From the NCBI RefSeq assembly GCF_042453785.1, contig NC_091663.1, forward strand, positions 23,520,501-23,584,500: a DNA stretch of 64,000 bases, read 5' to 3'. Source of the DNA: Malus domestica. Taxonomy: Eukaryota; Streptophyta; Magnoliopsida; Rosales; Rosaceae. The notes beneath the pieces were generated by a model. That model saw nothing but the letters and a program-made list of their open reading frames with translations. It searched no databases and had not been told where the DNA came from. Made by a program: the position numbers and the translations under genes. Below are positions 45,531 through 57,797 of this stretch, piece by piece (position 1 is the stretch's first letter; each line of letters opens with the position of its first letter).

Positions 45531-46371
45531 CGGTAAGCATGGTAACTCGGCGACCAATGCCGGCGCTCTACCTAGGTTCCACTCTTACGTATGCCCTACC
45601 TCACATAGAAGAAGCGGAACCCCTTCACTAGAGGAACCGGGTGGGAGGTAGGGGGTTAAATCATTCATTCATCACATACGTCTTCTTCCGTGATCCTTTA
45701 CAAAGGGAACGTCGTTTTCCGGAGTCCGAATAGTAAAGGGATATGGGATGGAAAGGGAAATGACTATTGCACTTCCATTTTCTCATTATTAGTGTTTTTA
45801 TTTTTTAATTTTCATTTGATTTATTCAATTTAAACGTCAAAAATAAACAAGAGTACATGAGGAGAATAATAGAGTGCACAAACCATTCCCTGATTACAAA
45901 GACCTAAACATTCCCAGCCTAATCCTATCATCACCTAGCATAGAAGAAAAGGAAACAAGGGAGTTGAAAGCTATGAAGATCCGGAGTGGGCTTTGTCGGC
46001 CCTAGTTAACAAGATGATCAGCAGCTTTGTGGATCGAGCAAAATATTGGACACAAGCAAGGCTTATAGGTTGAGTTTGAAAAATTAATTTAATTATGGAG
46101 GAGGGGTAGAGTATTGGTGCGTGCATATAATTAAGGAGGGGGTAGGGTGTTGGGTGTGTAATATTCACATCTCTTTTTACTTCTCACGCAACCCTTATTA
46201 ATTTCTGTCATTTGATTTTCTTCAATTCATTGATCTGACGGTTGAAAATTAAGAGGGTGTGTAAGAAGTAAAAATTCCACAAATCCCATAATTAAAACTA
46301 AAAACTCCAAGCTGAAAATGATTATAAGTAGTTTTCTTTTTCGGGTGTCGTTTAACTTGGTTTCATACGTT
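45531..46371. other. Intergenic DNA, nothing recognised
   Basis: No gene seen. The stretch 45560-45660 (GCGCTCTACCTAGGTTCCAC, GAAGAAGCGGAACCCCTTC) may be an old repeat, but I could not bound it. A minus frame at 45971-46168 has no recognisable content. Confidence 0.3.
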
Positions 46372-46580
46372 TAGGGTTGTAATCAGCTCGACCAATTCAA
46401 GTTCGACTCGTGTTTAGGTTGTTTTTATGTGAATATATCGTTAAAAAACAAGCCGAGCTTGAAAAAGCCATTCGAACCAAGCTTTTATACGTTTACGATG
46501 TTTTTTTTTAATTTTTTAATTTTTTTTTTCAAGCTTGAGGACGTCGATACTCGGCTTGGCTTGGCTCATTCATAACTCTA
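46372..46580. mobile_element. hAT-like MITE, TAGGGTTGTAA family
   Basis: 209 bases. Left end TAGGGTTGTAATCAGCTCGA, right end reversed TAGAGTTATGAATGAGCCAA. Inside are words typical of this family, such as AAGCCGAGCTTG and CAAGCTTGAGGACGTCG. A clean 8-base duplication was not found. No coding potential. Confidence 0.55.
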
Positions 46581-46941
46581 CATTACATACATTCTCCTAT
46601 TCCTCGCTCCTCCATTGCACATCATCCTTCCTCTTCATATTATAATTCAAAATTATAGATCAACTTTGAACTAAAGTGTGTTATAAGTTGGAGAATGTTA
46701 AGGAGAATACATTTGTAGACTACATGTAAACCATATGCCTAATAGAGTGGGATCTACTTGTAGTGATGAGCTCTATCTAGCATCACCCAGATAATTTTTA
46801 CCCCAAAAGTCCAAATCTTTGAATATTATAGGTCAACGAGCATAAACTATTTTGGAGATCTTAGAGGATAAAATTTGGGTGTCATGACTCATCAGCAGTA
46901 AATATTTTGTGGAGTAAATTATATTTTACCATCTCAACTTT

Positions 46942-47516
46942 AAGTCACATGACTTACATTGCTTCCTCATTCCGGTACAGTTTCTCTTTCTAACCTTTCT
47001 TCACCAAAAAACCCTAAATCTCAAAGCTTTTCAGCCCCTAGTCCCTTGCTTCAGCTTAGGGCTGTCGGCAACCCTCTGAACCCTCATATAATTTTTCCTC
47101 TCGTCTCTCCTTTGTTTCAGCTTGGGGTTGTGGTTCCATTCTCGAATTAGCTAGTTTTATTGTTTTGTGATGTATTTTTTGGTGCTTCAGCAATTGTTGC
47201 GGCCTTGCTATTTTAGCAATCGTTGTTGTGGCCTCGCTTGTTTGAGTGATGGCTTTATGTGGGTATTCGGTACAAAATCTTACGTTTCTATCGTCTTTGC
47301 GTTAGATTTTTATTGTTTGTCGTTCGTGTTTGTGGTAATCTTTGATGGTAGCTATGTAAAGGTTTATCTGATGAATTAGTTGTGCAAATTTTTCTCCATA
47401 TCAAGATTTGGTTGCTTGACAATATGTACCTAATATGGCACCCTTTTGTACTGTTCGGTTCTTATCAATGAAATCACTCTATCGTTGCTGTTAAAAAAAA
47501 GTCACATGACTCACAT
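46942..47516 (+). mobile_element. Truncated LINE-like retroposed copy with 18-bp duplication
   Basis: AAGTCACATGACTTACAT at 46942-46959 is repeated with one change at 47499-47516, and the second copy is preceded by a run of A (about 47493-47500). Between lies 539 bases ending GAAATCACTCTATCGTTGC. A long duplication plus a poly-A tail is the mark of LINE-driven insertion. The insert has small frames (46959-47150 and 47167-47379) without a domain I know, so it may be a 5'-truncated LINE or a processed transcript from elsewhere. Confidence 0.75.
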
Positions 47517-47604
47517 AACATAACAAACTCACACCTCATCTTTTCAACATTGCAATGCTATACATCAACTTATGAATTTGTTGCAATGTTAGACCTTCAT
47601 TAAT

Positions 47605-47731
47605 CAATCCGTGAAATTGGCAGTTAAGTGATGATGTGACAAATACAAAGCCCATATTTTTACTGACTCCGTTAGCCAATCCGTGGAATTGGCCGTTAAG
47701 TGATGATATGACAAATGCAGAGCCCATATTA
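47605..47731. repeat. Diverged tandem duplication, 72-base unit
   Basis: CAATCCGTGAAATTGGCAGT starts at 47605 and CAATCCGTGGAATTGGCCGT at 47677. Both go on through GTTAAGTGATGAT.TGACAA and AGCCCATATT. It is part of a region repeated in other Rosaceae-like intergenic DNA, by impression only. Confidence 0.7.
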
Positions 47732-48383
47732 TATTATTGACGTGGCAATCAATTGTGCCATGTAGGTGAAAAATAAATATAAAACAAATCAATTTAAGAA
47801 GAAAATCTTTTTTATACCAAAAAATTAAATAAAAAGACTGGCCCCTAAACCCCAATTCACTAAATCCATTGTCTTCCCCGACAGGTGCTCCGCCCTAGCC
47901 TCTCCCTCCTCCCCTGACCCATCCTTACCCCTCCCTTTTTAGCCCCCACCTCCAGCCTCCTCTTGCCTCGCCTCCCCTCCCCCAATTAGCTTTTTCTGGC
48001 GATTTTTTTCTTGTTTGTCATTTAGGTCCTTTCACCAGTGCATCCCAGCATCTCTCTTTCCCACCATTTTGTGGGCAACCAGGGTTTTATGAATTTGATG
48101 GAGCCTCCGCCCCAAATTCGAAATATGCCCCTCCTACAAGTTTTCCCTTGATTGAGGCAAGATCCGTGGTTTAGAATTGGTTTACTGGTTGTTGGGCGTG
48201 TCAGCTCCACCTCCCACGGCTGATTTCAATAGTGTTGTTCTTCATGACTGAACTTGAGTATACCTTTACGAGTTTTTTTCCTGAACATTAGTATATTTAC
48301 AAGGGTTATAGGTCCCATAATGCCAAATTTAATGGGAGATGACCAACATGACTCTAAATCAACATTCTACGAAGGTGCATTAT
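47732..48383. other. Intergenic DNA, nothing recognised
   Basis: No gene. A C-rich patch lies at 47880-47990, and the minus frame at 48022-48210 (ELTRPTTSKPILNHGSCLNQ) matches nothing I know. Confidence 0.35.
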
Positions 48384-48462
48384 GGCCTTGTTTGGCACGT
48401 TGGACCGTCATGAATAGGACTATGTTTAAGTACTAGCATGATGAGATGGAGAAAGAGGTTAT

Positions 48463-48790
48463 TGTTATAGAATTAGTGGATGAATAATGAATGCCCACTC
48501 AAAGTTGTAAAGACTTCGTAATAGTGAGTAATAGTGTTTGATACTTTCAAAAGTATCATCATTATATTTCGATGGTTGTAGTTACGGGAATCGCTCTATA
48601 AATAGAGCACTTCATCTGTTATCAAATACACTGCGAAAGAAATCAAGAGAAATAATATCAGTATCCCTCTCTCTCTTTATCTGCCATCATTTTTGTGTTA
48701 TAGCTACTAAAGTTATAATGTGATATTTTGCACCTGCTTTGCTCATGTCCTTAGAAAGGTTATCTCTCTAACTTTTGCTTATTTATAACA
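48463..48790 (+). repeat. Copia 5' LTR (GTTAT element)
   Basis: 328 bases, TGTTATAGAATTAG to TTATTTATAACA. A TATA-like CTCTATAAATAGAGC at about 48592-48606 is the probable promoter core; the same box lies at about 57949 in the 3' LTR. The primer-binding region TTATCAGCACGA follows the LTR at 48793-48804. Confidence 0.9.
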
Positions 48791-48792
48791 TG

Positions 48793-48804
48793 TTATCAGC
48801 ACGA
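48793..48804 (+). promoter_or_regulatory. Primer-binding site of the GTTAT Copia
   Basis: TTATCAGCACGA follows the LTR end by two bases. It differs from the TGGTATCAGAGC of the other Copia family here but is a form I associate with Ale/Retrofit-like elements. Confidence 0.55.
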
Positions 48805-49530
48805 CTCTCTAATCTTAAATAGTTTCCATCTACCTTCACTGAAAGAAAGAAAAACAAAATGTGTCCTCTAAGGATTTTACTGTTCATCTTCTTCTTCTAC
48901 CTCAACTGCTGGACATACCCTCGCGAACAACTGTTTGCACCATGCCTGCTTTTAGTTCTCAATCTAATAGTTACATATATCTTTGATTTTTTGTTTGGTG
49001 TAGCGATTGATTATTAACCCAGTGTTTATTTATATTTTATTGCAATCCAAGATGGTGCGGTACAATCGCCCATCTTGAATTGCGAATGTAATCTTATTGC
49101 AATCTAAGATGGTGCGGTATCATCGCCTATCTTGGACTGCAGATCTAATTTTACTGCAACTTTTAGGTGGAGCGGTATAATCGCCCACCCAACCCTGCAT
49201 ATTTAAATTTGCCTGCTGTTTAATTTCATTGCAATTTTAGGTTGTGCGGTATAATCGCCCACCTTGCTCTGCGTATTTAAATTTTCCTGTTGTTTAAGTG
49301 GTGCGGAATAATCGTCCATCTTAATATTGTTTCGATGAGAATGGTGTGGTACAATCGCCCTTCTCATTAATCATGAAAATCTCGAGCCTGAAGTTTCGAG
49401 TGCTTATCATTTTTGGCCCGAAGATCAAAATGAAAAAATTTGTAAGAACCAGAAGTTCTAACACTATATTCCTCCAGGAATACATATTATTGCAAGTTCT
49501 TACACATCTCATTTTTCTTTCAGAAAAGAA

Positions 49531-52140
49531 AATGACGAACTTGACAAAGCTTGATTTTGCTGCCCTGGACATTATTGGGAAGAATTACCTTACCTTGGTA
49601 TTGGATACCAAGATCCATCTGGAAGCAGGGAATCTTAGAGATACCATTAGGGAAGAGAACAACTCATCCTCTCAAGATCGGGGGAAGGCTATGATCTTTA
49701 TTCATCGTCATCTTGATGAGGGACTAAAGAGCGAATACTTAACGGTTGAAGATCTGTTAGCTTTCTGGAAGGCCTTGAGAAACAGATAAAATCACCAGAC
49801 AATGGTGATTCTTCCAAGAGCTCGCTATAAGTGGACTCACCTAAGGATCCAGGATTTCAAGTAAGTAGCTGAGTACAATTATGCGTTGTTCAGAATTACC
49901 TCTCAGATGAAGCTCTGTGGGGATACTAGGCCTGGCATTCGTGTCGTGTTTTCCATGTTCGTGTCGTTTTCGTGTCATACCCGATATCTTAACGAGTCGT
50001 GTCGTGTAACACCCGTTAAAATAAACGGGTAAAATGACCCGACCCGAAATCGACCCAATAATATTAATAGGTAATATGACCCGATCCATTACCCGTTAAG
50101 GAAAATATATTTTAAACCAATAAATAATCAAATGAAAAACATAATACTAAATAAGTATATACATACCATATTGTCACATCCAAAACATAAAAACGCATTT
50201 TTCTTTTAAGTTTAGTTTCACTTACCTAAAGCCTTTAATAGTTTTTTAATTAATGTAAAGTGTAAAAAAATATAGAAAAAATATATAAACACTCGTAATG
50301 ACAAGCTTTACAACTGTCATGAAGAGCTTAACTTTGAAATTCGCCACTATAATCATATAAATCATAAATTAAAATTTAACCGTTGATTGTTATTTACATT
50401 TACGCTTCATTGTTCTCATCAAATTTTGTTTTTTCAGATTTTCTTTTTTGAAAACTTGATCTATTAGAGGATGCAGGAAGATGAATGGTTTGGATCGTTG
50501 ATATTATATTCAAAGTTTTACGGTTAGTGAAAATATTGCTTGATGTTTATAAAGTTTCTACAAACTATATGACATCGACTCATATTTCAGTTAACCATAA
50601 ATATCGAAACATGATACCAAAGATTTGAACCATTTATCGTCTTACATCTGCCAAATGATCATGTTTTCAAAAAAGAAAATTTTAAAAATGAAATTCAGTA
50701 AGAAGAATAAAGCATAAATGGCAATCGATGGTTAAATATAAATTTAAGGTTTATGAATTATAGTGTTGGATTTCGAAGCTGACCCCTTCATGAAAGTTGT
50801 AAAGTTTGTCACTATGAGTGATTGTATATTTTTTTTACGTTTTTTACACTTCTACAATAATTTTTATTAATTTTATTAATTTTGCCCTCAAATAAAAAAC
50901 ATTATTCATGAAGGTTTGGAGAATTTTAAAAATCTAAACGATAATGTAAAAGTAACCACTATCTATTCATAGAGGAATAATGATGAATCATGAGTGTTTA
51001 TATATTCTTTCACATTTTTCATACTTGTATGTATGTCTTCTTAGTTCTTGCCTATACAAATACTATATTAGTTTATTTTAATTTTGGACAACAACATATT
51101 AAGTAAAATTTATGCTAATAATGATAATAAGGAACTCTCATAATAAAAATAAATAATGACTAAAACTTTTTTTTAAACTTATATAGAATAATAATACAAA
51201 ACTATATATTTAATATAGAATATATTGTATATATTAATATGGCTATTGTATTTTATAGTAAATCTTTTAGTAATTAAACTTTAAAATTATCAAAATAAAT
51301 TTTTTCTTAACGGGTCGAAACGGGTTATCCACATGTTACCCGCATGTATACCTGTTAAGAACCCATTATTAACAGGTTCTTAACGGGTCACCCGATATGA
51401 CCCGATAAGTTATCGTGTTGACCCGAAACCTGTTATTTTCGTGTTGTGTCAGAAACTGCCGGGTCTAGGGGATACCATTACTGAGGAAAATATGTTGGAA
51501 AAGACTTTCAGCACATTTCATGTCTCTAACGTGTTCCTGCAGCAGCAGTATAGAGCGCGAGGCTTCACTGAATACAACCAGCTGATATCTGTGCTCTTGG
51601 TAGCTGAACAAAACAATGAGCTATTGATGAAAAATCATCAATCCCAACCTACTGGATCTGCACCATTCCCAGAAGTGAATGATGCTTCCCTTGAAGTGAA
51701 CGCCACATCCTCTGGTGGCGATAATCATAAACGAGGACGTGGCCACAAACGAGGTCGGTGGAACAGGAAAGGCAAGAACCATGGTGGTCAGTCTCACAAC
51801 CAGGTTCCAAGGAAAAATTCAGGCCCAAGCTTTAAAAATGGAAATCGCCACAAAGGCAAAGCTCGTATGAACAATGCTCTTAGAAACTTTGATGGAGCTT
51901 GCCATAGGTGTGGTGGCGATGGGCACTGGGTGCATACCTACCCCAAAACATCTGGTGGATTTATATCAAGCCTCCTTTAAGGAGAAGGATGTCGAGACTA
52001 ATTTCCTCAACCATGCTAGACCAATGGATATACCTGATCCAGTGTGCGACTTATCAGGACAGTTGAACACAACCCACCTAGATGTCTCGAACTTCATTGT
52101 GGAAATGGGGAATAAAGTGTATCGGTCTGGCTGAATCATT
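49531..52140 (+). pseudogene. GTTAT Copia gag, interrupted by hAT element
   Basis: Gag starts at 49531 (MTNLTKLDFAALDIIGKNYL, then DTKIHLEAGNL). It breaks at stops near 49787, is interrupted by the hAT element at 49927-51467, and resumes at about 51476 (EENMLEKTFSTFHVSN, YRARGFTEYNQLISVLLVAE). Then come a basic tract (HKRGRGHKRGRWNRKGKN) and a zinc knuckle (CHRCGGDGHWVHTYP), in which the expected last cysteine is tyrosine, so metal binding would be lost. The rest (DIPDPVCDLSGQLNTTHLDV) leads into protease. Confidence 0.85.
49919..51475. mobile_element. hAT element (1.5 kb) with 8-bp duplication GGGGATAC
   Basis: GGGGATAC occurs at 49919-49926 and 51468-51475. The element 49927-51467 starts TAGGCCTGGCATTCGTGTCG and, reversed from the right, TAGACCCGGCAGTTTCTGAC; the first eleven bases match at nine positions. 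Subterminal parts are full of AACGGGT and ACCCGTTA. The interior, 50100-51300, is AT-rich with no transposase. It splits the Copia gag and is younger than that element. Confidence 0.93.
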
Positions 52141-55100
52141 TATGTTTGATGTACTTTTATTATTCTAAACTTGTAGTTTAAACTAGCATTTTAATTCAAT
52201 AAAAGTGGCATTTAAATTTCTTGTTATAAGTTGTTTTTAACTGTGATCCCTTTTACTTAGAAAGCATGGATAAAAACTATGGTTATTCTCAGAACATGAG
52301 AAATGGCGGAGATATTTGTTTTGCAGACAGGCAACCACACATACAATACTTTGTGATTGAAAGTAATTCTCAAGCTTGATGCTTACAAGAGTAAGGGTAA
52401 CAACAATATTAGGCCAATCAGATGTAATTGAAGGCTCAGGGAAATCCCAGATTATGTTACCAAATGGAACAATATTGTCCATATATAATGCATTGTATGC
52501 TACTCGATCTACTTGAAATTTGTTGAGTTTCAAAGACATACGTTTAAATGGATACCACATTGAAGCAAAAAGTGCAGAAAATGTGGAGTATCTATGCATT
52601 ACCTCCAATGATACCTAGAAGCGTATATTGGAGAAGTTGCATGGTTTGTCGAGTGGATTGTATTATACATACATAAGGACAATTGAATCACATACTGTCA
52701 TGAACCATAAGTTCATTGATTCAAAATTTTACATGTTTTGGCATGACCGTCTGGGTCATCCAGGATCCACCATGATGCGTAGGATCATTACTAACTCTAA
52801 TGGACATCCATTATTGAGCAGAGACATTGCTATCTCAAATGATAACCCTTGCAAGGCTTGTTCTCAAGGGAAGTTGGTAATCATACCATCACAACTAAAG
52901 GTTGATGCTGAATCCCCATCATTTTTGCAAAGAATTCAATGGGATATTTGTGGACCTATTCAACCATCATGTGGACCATTTCGATATTTTATGGTTTTGG
53001 TTGATGCGTCTACCAGATGGTCACATGTTTGTCTCTTGTCTACTTGAAATGTAGCTTTTGCAAGACTTCTTGCTTAGATAATTAAGTTACGAGCACAGTT
53101 CCCAGATTACCCCATTAAGTCAATTCGACTTGATAACGCTGATGAATTTACATCTCAAACCTTTGATGATTATTGCATGACATTGGGCATTGATGTTGAA
53201 CACCTTGTTCCTTATGCCCATACTCAAAATGGTTTAGCAGAAGCATTGATCAAGCAGCTTCAGTTAATAGCTCACACTCTGCTCATGAAGATAAAATTGC
53301 CAGTTTTTGTATGGGGACATGCCATCTTACAGGTTGCATCATTGGTTCGATTGAGACCTATAGCCAATCACCAACACTCCTCAATACAACTCGTGTTTGG
53401 GTATCAACCAAACATTTCACATTTACGAGTTTTTGGTTGTGCTGTTTATGTGCCTATTGCACCACCGCAACGCACTAAAATGGGACCTCAGCGTAGACTG
53501 GGAATTTATGTGGGTTTTGATTCACCATCTATCATTAGATATTTAGAACCCTTGACAGATGATATATTTACAGCTTGTTTTGCTGATTGTCACTTTGATG
53601 AGACAGTCTTCCTATCATTAGGGGGAGAAAAGACCATTCCAGAAGAACGGCAAGAGCTGACATGGGTTGTACCCACCTTGTCTCATTTTGATCCACGTAG
53701 CACTCAATGTGAAAATGAAGTGAAAATGATCGTTCATCTTCAAAGTATTGCCAACAAATGCCAGATGCATTTAATGATGCTATGAAAGTGACAAAATCAC
53801 ATATACCAGCTGCAAATGCACCTGCAAGAATTGATGTCCATGTTGAACAAAATAAAGTGGCAGCGAATTATTCATCTGGTACACGCCTGAAGCGTGGTAG
53901 ACCCCCAGGTTCAAAAGATTCGACCCCTCGAAAGAGAAAGACAATGGCAGAACTGAATCCAAATGAAATCATTCAGGAAGAGAGAATGAATGAAAAAATC
54001 CACAATTCATGATTCTGGACTTCCAGAAAAAGAAAATGTCCTTGATGAGACACATGTCCCTGAAGAGACAGTAGTACATGATAGCAAAGAAATCTCCATA
54101 AATTATGCATGTACAAATGAATTGTGGGATCAGAATGAAATAATCATCGATGATATGTTCGCATTTGAAGTAGCCACTGAAATCATATTAAATGATGATA
54201 TTGAGCCTCGCTCTGTTGATGAATGTAAACAAAGACAAGATCGGCCTAAGTGGAACGATGCAATCCAGGCAGAATTAAATTCCTTGGAAAGGCGAAATGT
54301 TTTTGGATCGGTAGTCCAAACTCCGCCTGATGTAAATCCCGTGGGTTACAAATGGGTATTCATAAGAAAACGCAATGAGAAAAACGAGATTGCAGGATAC
54401 AAAGCATGACTCGTTGCACAAGGCTTTTCACAAAGACCTGGAATTGATTATGAGGAGACATATTCACCTGTAATGGACGCAATTACGTTTCGTTACTTAA
54501 TAAGTTTAGTGGTTTCAGAAAAGCTTGACATGCGACTTATGGATGTCATCACTGCGTATCTATATGGAGAATTAGATACTAACATATACATGAAGGTCCC
54601 AGAAGGACATAAGTTGCCTGAAACAACTAACAAACCACGAGGTATGCTCTCAATCAAATTAAGGCGATCATTGTATGGGCTGAAACAATCTGGACGAATA
54701 TGGTATAATCGTCTAAGTGAATATTTGATCAAAGAAGGATATATCAACAATGTCATTTGCCCTTGTGTGTTCATTAAGAAATCTAATTCTGGATTTGCTA
54801 TAGTGGCAGTATATGTTGATGATATGAACCTAGTTGGAACTCCTGAAAAGCTCAATAAAACTGCTGAATATCTGAAAAGTGAATTTGAAATGAAAGACAT
54901 CGGGAAAACAAAATATTATCTCGGCTTGCAGATCGAGCATTGTGCTAATGGAATTTTGGTCCACCAATTAGCTTACATTGAAAAAATCCTGAAGCGATTT
55001 GGCATGGATAAGGCTTATCCACTCAACACGTCAATGGTCGTTCATTCTTTGGACATTAAGAAAGATCCATTCCGTCCAAAAGAAGATGATGAAATGGTCC

Positions 55101-55369
55101 TTGGTCCATAAGTTCCATATCTGAGTGCAATAGGTGCTTTATTGTATTTAGCACAATGTACTAGACCAGATATAGTTTTTTCAGTTAACTTGTTAGCAAG
55201 GTATAGCTCTGCTCCAACAATTCATCATTGGAAATGAGTCAAAGATGTTTTGCAATACCATCGTGGGACAACAGACATGGGTCTCTTCTACTCAGAGAAA
55301 TCCACAAATGACCAGATACTTGCTGGATATGCAGATGCTGGTTTCATCTCTGATTCACATAAAACCCGC
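52141..55369 (+). pseudogene. GTTAT Copia protease, integrase and RT
   Basis: The protease trace is badly decayed (about 52300-52620); the minus frame at 52237-52608 is its shadow. Integrase is clear at 52628-53790 (FWHDRLGHPGSTMMRRI, WDICGPIQPSCGPF, LDNADEF, GLAEALIKQLQ, RTKMGPQRRLGIYVGFDSPS), keeping the D, D, E core residues. RT follows at 54230-55110 (YKWVFIRKRNEKNEIAGYKA, YLYGELDTNIYMKVPEGHK, LYGLKQSGRIWYNRL, AVYVDDMNLVGTP). The end of RNase H is split at 55379 by a noncoding insertion. Stops or frame changes lie near 53046, 53783, 54012, 54407, 55109 and 55236. Confidence 0.9.
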
Positions 55370-57151
55370 TCACAAACTGAAAGGAGCATATTTATGCGAC
55401 TTAGTTAGCTTGTTTTCTTGCATTTTCATAGTTTGTTTGTGTTTATTATAATGTTTTAAGCTATTTTCGTGTGTTTATAGGTCTATAAAGTTGGCAAGAA
55501 AGTGCAATTTGGAGCATTTTGAGGCAGTTTTGGGCACCAAATGGATAGCTTATGAATGGAGCAAGATGGATGGACGAATTTGAAGTTTAAGAGGCTAGGA
55601 ATGTGCTGAAAAGAGTGAAGAAATAAATCCAAGTCAAGGAAGATAAGAAATCAGCTCAAAAGAAGGAACATTATCCAAAACCTTATCTTATCTTATCCTT
55701 GCCTAACCTAACCTTATCTTATCCTATCTTATCCAAATCAATTTGTGCCTTAATTCCAGCTATTTCTAAGGGATAATTATGCATTTAAACTATATATTTC
55801 AGATTCTACAACCTTTATCCTTCTAGAACCCCTAAATTGGTGCTAAAACATATTTTCTAGAAGCACCTAAAAATCTGGCGCCTAGACCCTTTCTAGAAGC
55901 CCTAGAACCAGCAATCATTTTCCCTTCAGATTTTGGTGAACCCTAGTCCTATAAATACAAACCTTTGTGCAGCAATTAAACCACCACCCTCTACCATAAA
56001 TCATCTACATCCATCCACCACACCATCCACCACAATCCTCTTGTGCCGCAGCTAAGGAATGAGAAGAAGGAGCCATCTGGAGTGTTTCTAGGTGTATTCT
56101 ATCTTTGTTTTCAATGTTTAATTCAAGTTATCTTTGTTTAATTGCGAACATGAGGAATTAATTTCTTTATAGTTAGAGGGGAATTTGAAACCATGATTAT
56201 ACTTGCAATATGAATTGATTACTTTCAATTGCGATTTGATAAATTGTGAATGCAGTTTGCTTAACTATTTATTTAAAACTTATTCTTGTATGTTGATTGA
56301 GGGTCAACACTTAGTTTGCATGCATGAATTTGATGCTAGAATATAAAGGGATTTTCACCTAATCGTTATGAACTTATATTCACAAGTAGTGAAGGTTGCT
56401 AGTCACAATCGCGTTAAGTAAATTCTTGGCATAAGTTTTATGCAATTCATAGTTACAAGTGCCTCGTCAATGCTTATGATTTTCATAGAACTTAATGATC
56501 TTTGCTTGTATCTCTATTATGCAATTCATGTAGGGAACTTGTGGGGAATGCTTTGGATTGTTGTATGCAATCATCCAATTCAATGAAATTAGGAAAATCT
56601 GAGGGTTAATTAGTGCAATTCACGGTTAATCTGGGGCGTTGAGGTTCATGGTTTATTGAAAAGCAATTGGAGATTGATTTGTATGCAAGTGTGTCATGTG
56701 GAGAAGGACCTTCTAGCTAGACCATCACCCATCCAATTTCCCAATTTCGTCCAAAATCTGTTTTAGTCTTTAATTTGTTTGTTTTACTTTATTTTCGTCC
56801 AAAACCCAATCCCCCTTTACTTTGAAGTGTTAGATTAGTTAAAATCTGTTTTGGTTTGTGATTTTAAGTGTCTTGAGTCAAGTCATAACCAATTTTCGTC
56901 CAATTTTACTCCTAGAGTTAGTTTTGAGTCTATTTGGTTGTTTTGTGCTGTTTTGAGTCTTTTAAGTTTGTTTTGAGTCTTGTGAATCTTGTTAAGTGTT
57001 TTTAAGTTTATTTTTGTGTTTTTAAGTCAGTTTCAATTAGATTGGCAATCCCTCCTAATCCCTGGTCCAGAACAATCCATACTTATACATATACTACAAT
57101 TGTCAAAAGATGGTTTAATTTGTGTGTTAGTTTATAACGCATCACAAACTG
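55370..57151 (+). mobile_element. Noncoding insertion of unknown class, copy 2, with 10-bp duplication
   Basis: TCACAAACTG occurs at 55370-55379 and 57142-57151. Codons in the RNase H gene are continuous if the insert and one copy are removed (SHKTRSQTG, then YVFKNGDT), which proves an insertion. The 1762-base insert starts AAGGAGCATATTTATGCGAC and ends TTTAATTTGTGTGTTAGTTT, as does copy 1 at 3499-5699 (reverse orientation). It shares internal landmarks with it, for example CAATCGCGTTAAGTAAATTC with a counterpart in reverse near 4270-4290. No protein and no good terminal inverted repeat were found. Confidence 0.9.
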
Positions 57152-57797
57152 GATATGTGTTCAAGAATGGAGATACAACAATCTCATGACGCTCAACAAA
57201 GCATACATTAGTTGTTACATCTTTAAATCACTCAGAAATACTTGCTTTACATGAAGTAAGTCGTGAATGTTCTTGGTTAAGATTAATGATCCATCATATC
57301 CGGAATTCATGTGATCTACCTTCAAAGACAGACAATCCAACTGTCATCCATGAAGATAATGCAGCCTGTGTTGCCCAAATGAAGGAATGATTCATTAAGG
57401 GCGATAAGACTAAACACATATCTCCAAAGTTTTTCAGTGCACATGAGCTTCAGAAGGCTATCTGGCAGACCTGTTTACCAAGTCTCTACCAAAGTGCATG
57501 TTTTAGAAGTTAGTTCAGAGTATCGGACTACGTCGACTTACCAATCAGCTAAATTTGAAGAATGCGGACTCAGGGGGAGATAAATATCAGGGGGAGCATC
57601 CATGATACATGTTTGTTGTACTCTTTTTCCTTCGACTAGGATTTTTCCCACTGGGTTTTTCCTATTAAGGTTTTAACGAGGCAACATAAGTATACTTAAC
57701 ACTATATCAACAATCCAGGTAAAGTTGTACTATTTTTCCTTCGCTATGGTTTTTTCCCATTGGGTTTTTCAGAGCAAGGTTTTAACGAGGCAACTGA
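57152..57797 (+). pseudogene. GTTAT Copia RNase H end and 3' untranslated tail
   Basis: The frame resumes with YVFKNGDTTIS, followed after stops by the RNase H end (HEDNAACVAQMKE, KTKHISPKFF), including the D of VIHEDN. The tail carries a duplicated block: TTTTTCCTTCGACTAGGATT, then CACTGGGTTTTTCC and GGTTTTAACGAGGCAAC at 57625-57687, and again with changes at 57735-57794. Such blocks are a usual part of this Copia lineage's 3' tail. Confidence 0.8.

Noticed and set aside
52237..52608. A 123-residue minus-strand frame
   Set aside because: It is antisense to the decayed Copia protease region.
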